Source: Arachis hypogaea (lineage: Eukaryota > Streptophyta > Magnoliopsida > Fabales > Fabaceae). From it: a stretch of 64,000 nucleotides of DNA. The DNA lies in assembly GCF_003086295.3 (NCBI RefSeq), contig NC_092054.1, positions 33,386,393-33,450,392 of the forward strand, written 5' to 3'. The position numbers and the translations under genes are program-made. Positions within the stretch are counted from its first letter, which is position 1; the number at the start of each line of letters is the position of its first letter. Shown here piece by piece: positions 35,937 to 46,719 of this stretch. The notes under the pieces are model-generated. The model worked only from the letters and a program-made list of their open reading frames with translations. It was not told where the DNA came from and made no database searches.

Positions 35937-36438
35937 TGTAAGTAAAATACCCACACTTCAATTGGCCCCAAGATCACTCACTTTCTTAAGTAACACTATC
36001 ATATTTTCAATCTCTCAAACTCACCAACACTCATATGAAATAATAGAACAAAGAAGGACTTCACATAATCATATCTTTTTTCATTTCATGGAACACACTA
36101 AATACATAAGGCATATGTGCCTTTATATAGGTAAAGTTTCATACTAAAAGTTCATGATTCTACTAGCTTCTTAATACACATACTTATCCAACTTTGCTTC
36201 TTACTTTGACTATTCAAATAAGTAACTTCTTGTAATTTCAAACACATCTTGAAAATTCTTTATTAAGCTTAGTCATCAATCTTGAAGCTTCCAATGCACT
36301 TCATGATTCTTCTAGTATGGAGGTGATGAGTGCAACTTCCATTCAATTTCAATTCAATTTGATTTTGAACTTCTTCAATGTTCTAGTATATTGTAGTTGT
36401 ACTACTTTCTTGAATATTCTTGATTTAATTTTCTAACA
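35937..36438 (-). repeat. 5' LTR of the copia element
   Basis: 502 bp. On the minus strand it starts TGTTAGAAAATT and ends ACTTACA. Confidence 0.9.
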
Positions 36439-36474
36439 ATTTTTTGTTATTTTTTAAACATTTTAAATATTTAA

Positions 36475-36954
36475 ATGAAAAGAAAAAAAACACGGTATAA
36501 GTATGTATCTAAAGAAGTTAATTATTTAATTAATACCGCATTAGCGGGAGCCTTGGAGAAGTTGAGCTCAAGAGCAGAAGAAGGCAAAAGGCGAGCAAAT
36601 ATCAAGCGTGCATGTTTGCGAGACTGTAAAAATCTGAGATACCTGTCAATAAGAAAGAGGAAGATGCCTGGAACAATTGGACACGTATGCCCTCCACGTG
36701 AATTACGTAGAACAAGATGTAGAATGCGTAGAGTTGATGAGTGTAGAAGAACACTTGGAATATCTCTCTTGTCTTACTCGCGAAATGCTCGTAACCTACG
36801 TAGCCGATGCTACTGCACTTGTTATTTCTCCAACTACGTTCAATACTTCGATGCGTATGTCTTGCTCCACTCCGCTGCTTGTGCCACAAAAATAACCAAC
36901 TTGTCCGTTGAATCAGTTCTACTAGGCCATAACAAAAAGAGTTTTGTTGAGTAA
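36475..36954 (+). CDS. Unrecognised ORF, 159 codons
   Basis: ATG at 36475, stop at 36954. The peptide is Arg/Lys/Cys-rich (RKRKMPGTIGHVCPPRELRR) and has no domain I recognise. Overlapping + frame 36677-36895 is also open and has a less biased composition (VEEHLEYLSCLTREML). Two open frames in the same place suggest a fragment of an older coding region with a frameshift, or chance in locally GC-richer DNA. It begins 36 bp outside the copia element. Function unknown. Confidence 0.25.
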   Translation: MKRKKTRYKYVSKEVNYLINTALAGALEKLSSRAEEGKRRANIKRACLRDCKNLRYLSIRKRKMPGTIGHVCPPRELRRTRCRMRRVDECRRTLGISLLSYSRNARNLRSRCYCTCYFSNYVQYFDAYVLLHSAACATKITNLSVESVLLGHNKKSFVE

Positions 36955-37860
36955 TCAACACTTTTTGGCCAATTTTCAAATACAGTATAATAAAAAAAGT
37001 AATTCAAAATTTTTTTATTTTGTATTTTTTTATAAATAATAGTAAAAAATTAACATTATAGCAGTCAATTTCAGTCGACACTTGTATGTTGTTAAACAAT
37101 TTTAGTATGAAGCTCATTTTATTTTTAAAAATTTTAATTTTTTTTTATGTATAATATTGACTACAATGTTAACTATGCAGTGTTGGTTCCAAAAATTTTC
37201 ATTTTTTAATATGGTTTATTTTATTTTACTTTCTCAATTATCACTAAAAATTTGAGTAATTTTATATGTAATGAGTGTATAATTATGAATGTTACGTTCA
37301 TAAAATTTAAGTCAAATAAGATAATTTTAAGTTAAAACAATGTTATAAGATCAGTACAATTTATTATTTTTGAATGGTATTTAATCAACAATATTTAAAA
37401 ATATTGGCTAAAAAAATGATACTGAATTGTTGAACTAAAAGTATTAAACTGCTAGTTAAAAGTGTTGGCCAATATTATCTCTCTAATATTATTATTTCAA
37501 ATAATAAATAATAGAATCCAGTACTAATTATTAAATTCAGACACATATATTTAAATTTATTACACTCAATTTTTTGTTAACAGTTACAAATATGAAAAAT
37601 AAAAAGCTTCTATAATGAAAAAAGTATTTTCTAGATCCTTAAAAGACCTAGATAGATTTTTAAATAACCAAAAAAATTTGAAATTGTTAAAAAATTTTGC
37701 AATTCAGCATTAAGTTTCATTTGTTGGCCAATGTGGTGTGAAGATTATTATTTAAAGCGCAATTAGACTTAAGCTTGCGTGACTTAGAAAAGTGAAATAA
37801 ATGAAACAAAAAAACGGAGTTAGTTGAATTGTTCCTATTTGAATACAGAGAAAGTTGCGA
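36955..37860. other. AT-rich intergenic DNA
   Basis: No coding frame or element end recognised. Confidence 0.4.
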
Positions 37861-38340
37861 GAGTAGTTGTTGCGGTCATATCATGAAGGCAGAGGGAGCA
37901 GCGAGGAAGCACGTCGTCTGAATACTAGTGACGATTTGACCTGTATGGTCAGAGGGGGCAAGAAGCATGTGAGATGCTACTGAGGATGGTGACAATAAAC
38001 AGAGCAGACCAGCAATAGAGACACCAAGTTATGGCTCCGGTCCGGCATGAAGGAGGGTGGTGGCGATCTTGTGAATGAAACTCAAAGGCGGAGAAAATGA
38101 GCGGGTCCTCTGGCTCACGGCATTGGAAGTTGTGAATGTAACAGTTAGCGGTGCTTGATGGGTACAAGGTCGCCAGCAATAACGGTGGGTGTTGGTATGA
38201 CCTTTTCACGGTCGTTGAGAGCATGGTTATTGAGAACGACAATGTGGTTCTTCTAGCATTCCTCGTTGATAACAAGTTCTTAGTGGTTGGTAGCGGTAAT
38301 ATAGTGAAGAGTGTTATGAGTTGATGAATAAAAAAGGTGT
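37861..38340. other. GC-richer island of unknown origin
   Basis: Composition rises to a gene-like level (GGTGGTGGCGATC, TCCGGTCCGGC). Short frames exist on both strands, for example minus 37949-38275, with no recognisable domain. It could be an untranslated part of a DNA transposon or a captured exon. Confidence 0.3.
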
Positions 38341-38359
38341 TTTAATAATGGTGGTGGTC

Positions 38360-39075
38360 TGGGACGAATTTAGATTGAAGGGGTGTGGGACAGGTGTCCC
38401 CACTCAATTTTCATAAACTTCCATGTAGAGTATATGAAAAAAATTTATTTGTCACCACTTAAATAATAAATTTGACCTCACTTAAATTTTTATTTAGTCT
38501 ACACTCCATACTCATATAAAAATTAAAGAAGATTGACTCCATCATGACACCATGCATCATGTTATAAAAATATTATATTAATTATTGGATAAAAATAACT
38601 AAACATATAATAATAAAAAATAAGCCAATAATCTAAATTTAAATCTAACAATGTTTTTTTTCTGCCTTCTAATATTGTTTATCTATTATTGTTTGTTCTT
38701 TTTAAGTTAGATTTAGTTTTATTTGTTACAATTACATCATCAATTGACAAATTTTTTTTGTTATGAACATCATAAAAAGTTAATTTTTTTAATTATATGA
38801 AAAATAATTTTTAAATAATTTTTTAGTGTTATATATAAAAAAATTTATTTTATTATATTGACAATAAAAAAATATTTAATTTTTTAAAATATAAAATTTA
38901 AAGAATAAAATTTTAAATTATGTTATTATTTTAAATTATTATTTTATTATTTTAATTAGTTTGTTAGATAATTAAAAGACTAATAATATTTTATAAAACT
39001 ATAGTACAATTATAAAAAATATTTATCATATTATGTGTATTTTGTCCCACTGTTAAAATTTTTTAGATTTGTGAT
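38360..39075. mobile_element. Possible DNA-transposon remnant
   Basis: GGGACGAATTTAGATTGAAG near 38361 and, on the minus strand near 39040-39070, CACAAATCTAAAAAATTTTA followed by AGTGGGACA. These look like degenerate inverted ends with an AT-rich interior. Boundaries are weak. Confidence 0.25.
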
Positions 39076-39878
39076 TGTTAGTGTCGTTGAATGAAATGGG
39101 AGAGAAACAAAAGAAAGAGAAAAGGACTATCATTGCTGTAGACTTTTTTTTGGCCTTTTATTTTTGTTTTCAGCACAACTTCGGCCTTCCCCATTGTAAT
39201 CATACACAATCTTGGCTTAGTCACGTTTTCCAAGCCCAAACAAACCCAAACAAATCCACACGCTGCTCATAAATAATTATGAAAAATTTTTCAGAATACC
39301 CTCCAAATTATAGTCCCATGTACGACACCAATTAGAGCCACATGTTTGGAATATTCGTAACATGTCCTCTTTCTTTTTTTTCTTTTAAAAAAATTGGTCT
39401 TATTTCACAATTAACACTAACTAATTAGTTACATATGATGTCTTTGCCTAACTTTACACATCCAAAATATATAATAAAAATAAAACTAAAAGGTACCATA
39501 TTATATGGCAACACATTTTAACTTCAAAAGAATAAAAATATTGCAAGTCAATTGTTTAGGATGTCTTGAAGGTTGTTGTACTATCAGACTTGTGACACCA
39601 GAAGCTAAAGAGATTCATATCACCTTTTTATGTGATACCAATAAGTTTCAGTTTTGTCCGAATTATCACACCAAAACTTGAATAAGTTAAACTTATTTCA
39701 ACGCTTACCGTCAACTTTTTATTCTTTGAACCAAGATGTTATTTTGTTTGTCCAATTCTTAGTAAAGTGCTCTTGTCATATTACCTCCTTACTTTCTTAT
39801 ATCCATGCCACCACCAAGTTTGATGAAATCACAAAGGATACTTCTTAATCTACCTTATCTACTTTTTCCATAGAACAT
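39076..39878. other. Intergenic DNA, nothing recognised
   Basis: No convincing ORF. The small + frames at 39075-39272 and 39654-39848 have no domain. Confidence 0.35.
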
Positions 39879-41518
39879 TGTAATAACACCTTCTAAATGT
39901 AAAATTCGATTAAATTATAATTAATAAATTAATTATGAACAAAGAAGTTAAAATTTTATTTGAAAAAGTAAAAATATTTAGAATGCGAATTAAAATACTA
40001 ATTTTAAAAATTTTGGCCTAAAATTAGACTAATAGACTAAAACAATTAAATCGGGCCCATGTTGATCCCAAGCCCAATTCATATAAACCCTTCGCCCTTA
40101 GCAAAATTCAGAATTTTCTTTAGAGGGGGGGGGGGAATGGATAGAAGAGAGAAGAGAGGAGAAGAGAAACTCTTTTGCCATTATTCCTCATCAACTTCAA
40201 ACTACCATAACTTTCAATTTGGAGCTTAGATTGACGAGCTGTTTGCAGTCACATATTTGTCTCGGATCCCTCTTCAAATTTATCTAAGTATTGTGGTAAG
40301 AAACTTGAATTTCTTGCTGAGTCTTCTATTCTTTTCCAATTTGCATTTTTAGGGTTGAGTTATTGAGAAGTTTCAATTTTTGATGTTTAAGGGAGGTTCA
40401 ACCTTGAGTTCTAATGGAGTTTCAATCCAAGATTATGTGAGACAAGGTAAGGAATCTTAATTTTTACATTTTTTCTCGTTTTATGTGGAAACCTAGGTTG
40501 AATTATGTGAAAATGATGTGATTAGATAGAATATAGCTTGTTTGGATTGTAGTTGGCGTGAAACGGAACTTGCTTGGCGTGATTTCGGTGCGGGAATGAT
40601 TGGAAAGATCAAAGTGGTGAGGACTTCAGTTGAGGATTGAGTTCCGAAGGAAAGGATTCGAGAATTTGGGACCGTCGTATAAGAGGTACAAATTTTAGTT
40701 TCAAGTAGGCATTATGTAAAATTAAGTGAATGCCTAGGTTAATTGCCGCTAGAATAGGATTGAATGAAGTTGGTTAATGTTGTGATTGGTTGAGTGGGTG
40801 TGTATATATATGTATGCATTATTCAATTGGTTGTTATATTGTGAATTGATGGTATTGTTGATTATGATGATGATTAATGTGAAAATTAGGTGAAGAATCT
40901 TCTATATGGTAAGTGGAGGTAAGTAGTGTCTGATGATTGATATGATGTTTGGTTGGTTGTGAATTTGAATGATTAGCTGTTGATGGAAGTTTGGAAAATT
41001 AGATTGGTTAGATTGAAATTTGTTTAATTGAATGTTGAATGGATAATTAGTGATGAATGAATGTTGAAATGTTTAGAAATGGTTTTGGAGAGGTTTGAAT
41101 GTTGAATTAGATTGAGTTTTGGTGTAAATTGGAAATTTGGTAGTTTTGGTAAAAATAAAATTTTATCCAACTTTGACAGGGCATAACTTGGTTCTCGGAC
41201 CTTTAAATTTTGTGAAACTTGTATTAAATGAAAATTTGGCATGTTTAGTTAATGACGTTTGAAGAATAGACGAAAAATAATTTTTAACGAAAAAGTTATG
41301 GACATTTGAAATTTATGGTTAAAAATTGATTCTGTAGAAGTTGCAGAAAATTGAGGTCCTGCGTACGCACGACCCATGCATATGCTTGAAGGGTATTACA
41401 GAATGAAGAGAGTTTCGTGTGCATACCATGCGTATGCACAAAAGTCAAGTAATGTGTATACACGACCCATGCGTAGTACAACTTGCATTCCAGAATTAAA
41501 CATTTTTCATGCGCGTTC
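39879..41518 (+). mobile_element. Ty3-gypsy LTR fragment, + orientation
   Basis: Starts TGTAATAACACC and continues with TTAATAAATTAATTATGAAC, an arrangement also seen on the minus strand at 42760-42815. It includes GGGACCGTCGTATAAGAGG and a GCGTACGC-containing block (41360-41520). It is cut at 41518 by another LTR. It has a G10 run at about 40125-40134. It is probably a truncated 5' or solo LTR. Confidence 0.55.
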
Positions 41519-42815
41519 TGTAACAACCTACCACACAGAGCTTTACGCTTAAGTCGTAAATAAAAAATAGTGAGGCGTTACGACGTAAAAAAAAATACGT
41601 ACATCTATTTGAAGGATAATTTAACTAGAAGTCTTGAAAGAGAAGATAGGTACAAGCATAGAATTTGCGTCGCACTCGAAAAATGTTAAAGGTAGAAAAC
41701 GTAGATTTCAGAAATAGAAGAGACCATATATATATATATATGGGAATCCAAAAGAGATACATAACAAGATCTAGTCTTAACCTGCGAAGTAAAGGCTAGC
41801 TAGAAATATATACAGCCCCAAAATACAACAAAAGCATAACCATGAATCCTATTTCTCCGAAATCAACCTTTGAGAGGGCTACACAAGTTACAATAGAAAA
41901 GTGGAGAATATATATATATGCTAAACACAACATAAAATCCCAAAAGAGTCTTCACTTTCCGGTGGAAATCCAGCACGTTCAGCGAAGTGCGTCGCATTTT
42001 GTATCTGAAAAATAACAAAATTCCTGAAACGGGTGAGAACGAAAAGGTTCCCAGCAGGGTAATAGTTACAAATAGAGACGATGTAAAACTACCTGAACCT
42101 ACTAGGCAATCATAAACTCCAACAACCAAGATCTAAGCCTAGAGTTATACTAATCCAAAATAGGGTAAACACACTACACACTTCACTATGTTCATGATCC
42201 AAAACTCAGGTTCCTATAACACTCCTCTCAGCCTGTCTCTTTTCAATTCAATACCACAGAATTTTGGTATTGAGTTTAGTAATTATATTCAGCAGAAACA
42301 AACACAATTAATAGGATGCAAACACAATAAAAAAAGTTATAACATATGCTACATTTAGCAATTAAGCAGAGATATATACATAGGCAATCCAGAACAATGC
42401 ACACCCAAATAATTGAAGAGGGATCCGATATGAATGCATGGCCGCAAACGACGCATCAATCAGAACTACGGTTTAGAAGTTATGAGGAATTTTGTGACAA
42501 GGTAAATAGTGTTTTTGGTTCTCTCTTTCACTCTTAGGGCAAGGAGCTTCACTTTGATGAAGGGAAAAAAATGGTTGAATTGCTGAAGTGTGGTGTTTGA
42601 GAGAGAGTTTAGTACCTTGGGTTTGGGACTTGAGCCCAACATATGCCCGTTTGACGATTTTTGGTTCATTTGGCCCAACTTTGGGCCAAAACCTTTAAGA
42701 TAAGTGTCTGAATTCGTATCCTAATTATTTTCACTTCTCCGAATTATAAATTTTAAATTCCTAAGCTTCCTTGCTCATAATTAATTTATTAATTATAATT
42801 AAATAGGGTTTTATA
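41519..42815 (-). repeat. Ty3-gypsy LTR, minus orientation
   Basis: On the minus strand it starts TATAAAACCC (expected TG, here TA) and ends GGTTGTTACA. It lies directly downstream of a pol end and a GGTGGGTAGGA purine tract (42816-42826), the place expected for a 3' LTR. Layout resembles 55090-56882, but the sequence is a different family. Confidence 0.65.
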
Positions 42816-42851
42816 TCCTACCCACCTAATTAAAAATTTTGCCCTCAAAAT

Positions 42852-43418
42852 TTAATTACCTGTAAAAAGTTGTGGATAGTCCGCCCGCATATTGGATTCG
42901 AGCTCCCACACATGTTCCTCCACTCCGGATCGACTCCAAGCCACCTTCACCAATAGAACTTCCTTTCCACGCAATTTCTTGATGCTAACATAATCTATTT
43001 TAACTAGAGTCACTTGAAACATCAGATTTTTCTTCAACTGAACTGATTTGGGCTCTATCACATGAGTTGCTTCAGAAGTGTACTTCCGAAGCTGCGAAAT
43101 GTGAAATACATCATGCAATTTTGAAAGATGTGGTGGTGAAGCCATCTGATACACTACCGGCCCAATCCTCTTCAATATTTAAAACGGACCAATGTAATGA
43201 GAATTCAGCTTCTTCATCTTTATCACTCTACCCCCTCCCGTAGTCGGAGTAACCTTTAAGAACACGTGGTCACCCTCTTCAAACTCTAAAAGCTTCCACC
43301 TTCGATCAGCATAGCTTTCCTGATGACTTTGAGCGGTAAGAATTCTGGCTCAGATTCTTTTAATCTATTTAGTCGTCTCAGCTACTAATTTAGGCCCCAA
43401 CAAACTTGCCTCTCCAGC
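42852..43418 (-). pseudogene. Ty3-gypsy integrase C-terminal end, fragment
   Basis: Minus-strand frame with motifs of the end of gypsy pol: RRWKLLEFEEGDHVFLKV, then a TAA at about 43178, then RIGPVVYQMASPPHLSKL, HDVFHISQLRKY and WELESNMR. This matches the integrase C-terminal GPY-type module found in plant gypsy elements. It is interrupted at 43418 by the next LTR; the remaining pol is not on the other side, so it was lost. Confidence 0.8.
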
Positions 43419-44918
43419 TGATGAGCGGATATTTTATACGCTTTTTGACATCATTTTCATATAGTTTTTAGTAGTTTTATTAAGTTTTTATAGGCTTTAG
43501 TGTTAAATTCACATTTTTTAGATTCTACTATGAGTTTTTGTATTTTTGGACAATTTCAGGTATTCTCTGGCTGAAATTGAGGAGCTGGAGCAGAAGTCTG
43601 ATTCAGAGACAGAGAAAGCACTGCAGATGCTGTCTAGATCTAACCTGTTTGCATTCGGAAGAGCTTTTCTGGAGCTACAGAAGTCCAAATGGAGCGGTCT
43701 CAACGGATATGGAAATCTGACTTTTAGATATTTTCAGCAATATATAATAGTCCATACTTTGCTTCGCATTAGAAGGCCCAAAGCTGGCATCCAACGCCAG
43801 CTTCCTGCCCTCTCCCAGGAGTCCAGCGCCCAAAGAGCAGAGCCCAACGTCCAAAAGCCCATAGAGGACCCCCTAGCTGGTGTTCCACACCCCAAAAGCC
43901 TCATGGCACGCGGATTTCATCAAAGCTCAGCCTAAACACTCACCAAGTGGGCCCCAGAAGTAGATTTTAGCACTAAATAGACTATTTTACCCTTACTAGT
44001 CATTAGTTTAGTATTTAAGGGATTTAATTCATGTTATTCGAACACTTTTCACAACATTCAGCCATATTTTCATTTTTCCATTGTTTTTACTTTCAGTATG
44101 AGTTTCTAAACCTCCTAGGTTGAGGAGAGGAGCCCTGCTGAGTCCTACTATGAATTAATAAAAGTATTACTGTTTCTCTTTGATCCGTGTTTGATTAATT
44201 CAAAGATGTATATTTGTTCTTCATCAATATGAATGCGTTGAACTGGCATAAGGTTATCACATTCTACATGGGTTCAGAGTGCATCTTTCATCGGACAATG
44301 ATGAACCGCCAGCTTGAATATACGTCTCTCAGACGGCTAATCCATGATTTTGTTGGGGACTTCTCGAGACATCAGTTCAACCGATTTACGGGGAGATTAG
44401 GATCTCTGTGGTAGAGGCTAGAACCTAAGGTGCAACATTCCTCCGATCCGGAAGATTCGACCTTGTCTCTGGCATTTTGAGTAGGATCATCAAGGAGAAT
44501 GAACTGCAGAAGCTTCACCCTCAATCAGAATGGATCCGCACTAAACCTGGGGTTCAGATCTGGAGGAGTATTGGTAGCTGTTCAAACCAGTGTCAATCAC
44601 ATACAGCCTGCCATTGAAGAAATCACTCACAAGCAAAGGAAGCAGTAGTACTAGAGTTAATTCAGAAAGACAAAACAACTCCGACTCTCAACTCTAATCC
44701 TATCACTTATTCCTTTCATAGTTTTATGATACTTCATCCAACTCCATATACTTAATCCAACAACCTTCTGATCTGCCTGACTAAGACCTGTAAGATAACC
44801 ATAGCTTGTTTCAAACCACAATCCTCGTGGGATCGACCCTGACTTGCTCAGGTATTACTTGGACGACCCAGTGCACTTGCTGGTACAGCTGTACGAAAGT
44901 GTGGGGATTCGTGCACCA
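43419..44918 (+). repeat. LTR 1 of family 3
   Basis: 1,500 bp. Begins TGATGAGCGGATATTTTATA and ends GATTCGTGCACCA. It includes a CTGGCATCCAACGCCAG palindrome at about 43787. Confidence 0.9.
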
Positions 44919-44924
44919 AGTTTT

Positions 44925-44941
44925 TGGCGTTGTTGCCGGGG
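44925..44941 (+). other. Primer binding site of family 3
   Basis: TGGCGTTGTTGCCGGGG, six bases after the LTR end, tRNA-Asp type with two mismatches. Confidence 0.75.
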
Positions 44942-46719
44942 ATTGTTGAGTTTGGACAAACTACCGGATTGTCTTGCTCCCTAGATCAGGTATTTTCTTT
45001 AATTTTGTTAGCTTTTCTACTTTTATTTTTCTTCGTCCAATTTTTCAAAAAATTAAAAACTTTTTTTTTAAAAAAAATATTTTTCTTTTCTTTGTTCAAT
45101 TTTTGTTCTTGGTTTGAGTCTTTGAGTCTTTTATTTTTATTTTCTTTTTCTTAAAATTTTCAAAAATTTTAAAACCCTTTTTCAAAAATATTTTTCTTTT
45201 CTTTGTTTAATCTTTGTTCTTTGAATGTGTCTATGTTCTTGGTAATTTCGTGTTCTTTAAGTCCTATCTTCTAAAAATTTTCAAAAATAATTTTCTTTGG
45301 TTTAATCTTGTGTCAAGTCTCTAAGTTTGGTGTTTTCTTTTTATTTTTCTTTCAATTTTCGAAAATCTTGTCTTGGTTTTCTAAAAATTTGAAGTTTTAG
45401 TATTCTTTTTATGTTCTTGTGTTCTTTGAGTCTTAAAATTTTTTTCTTTGTGTTCTTGTTCATCTTCAAAGTGTTCTTGAGTCTTGTATGTGTCTTGATC
45501 TTAAAATTTTTAAGTTTGGTGTTCCTTGGTGTTTCCCTCAAAAAATTTTTCGAAAAACAAGGGTGTTAGATCTAAAAACTTTTAGTCTTGTGTCCTTTTT
45601 GTGTTTTTCTCTTTCATCATAAAATTCAAAAATAAAAAATATATTTTCTAACTAATTTCTAAATATATTTTTGAAAATAACAAATAAAAAATTCACATTT
45701 TGATTTTAAAATTTTATCTTATCTTATCTTAGTTGTCAAGTATTCAAAAATAAAATTTTTCAAAAGTAAAAATCATATCTTTTTCAAAAAAATCTTATCT
45801 TTTTCAAAATCATATCATATCTTTTCAAAATTCAAAAATCTCATCTTATCTTTTTCAAATTACAAATTTTTTAAAATTAAATCTTTTTCAAAATCAATTT
45901 ACTAATCTTATCTTTTTTGTTTCTTATCTTATCTTTTCTAACTTTTAATTTTTAAATCATATTTTTTCAAAACTTTTTAAAATCTTATCTTTTTAAAATC
46001 AATTTCAAAACATTTTAATTTCATATCTTATCTTTTTCTAATTTCAAATTTCAAATCTTTTCTTATCTTATCTTTTATTTTCGTTTTTATTTTTGTCTTT
46101 TCTTAATTAATATCTTATCTTATCTCTCTTATTTTTCAAAACCACCTAACTAACTTTTTCCCCTCTCAGATTTTCGAAAATATCTATCTTCTTCTCTCTC
46201 ATCTTTTTCAAAACCTCCTAACTAACTCTTCTCTTCCTTAATTTCGAAAATATCTCTCTTCTTCTCTCTCATCTTTTTCAAAACCTCCTAACTTACTCTT
46301 TCCTCCTTAATTTTCGAAAATTTCTTCTTCTCTTCCCTCCTCTATTTTCGAAAATTTAACAATTAAAATTCAAATCTTTTTAAAATTAATTTAATATAAT
46401 TTTTGAAAATATTAATTAATTAATTAAATAAAAAAATAAAAATATTTTAATTCTTATTTACTTTTTCTATTTATACCTCTTCTTTTCTCATCTCTATTCA
46501 TTCAACTCTACTTCCGTTTCTAGCTCTAGCTCAACTTCTTTATCTGCTTTCCTTTCTTCTTCACATCTTACTTGGAGCTTCTCGCCAATTGGCATAGAAA
46601 GCTCTCTTGTAATTTTCTTTCTTTATTTACTCTTATTTACTGTTTTCAAGGTATTTTTCTACTTATTTTATTTATTTTTATTTTTATTTTTATTTTCTTT
46701 TTCTTTCTCTACTTCTGAA
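44942..46719 (+). other. Pyrimidine-rich leader of family 3
   Basis: About 1.8 kb of T/C-rich low-complexity sequence with many TATCTTATCTTTT words and CTCTCTCATCTTTTTCAAAA repeats (46170-46290). TTAAGTTTGGTGTT-like motifs occur at 45321 and 45510. No ORF. Confidence 0.6.

Larger units (their letters stand above)
24314..36438 (-). mobile_element. Ty1-copia retrotransposon with a nested LTR element
   Basis: Minus-strand element: 5' LTR at 35937-36438, tRNA-iMet-type primer site, gag-pol remnants down to 32310, nested family 2 element 24781-32309, then the 3' LTR remnant 24314-24780. A 5-bp duplication ATTTT flanks the whole (24309-24313 and 36439-36443), so both outer ends are original. The end of RNase H, the 3' untranslated region and the first ~30 bases of the 3' LTR are missing at the left nested junction. 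Many stops and at least one frameshift make it inactive. Confidence 0.9.

Noticed and set aside
38500..38560. Possible RNA gene or riboswitch in the intergenic region
   Set aside because: No tRNA, snoRNA or riboswitch signature could be traced; I only saw AT-rich sequence.
43546..43935. 129-codon ORF, with a 144-codon counterpart at 50449
   Set aside because: Located inside LTR 1 and LTR 2; the solo LTR at 52995 does not keep it open. The Gly/Pro-rich end comes from the palindromic words.
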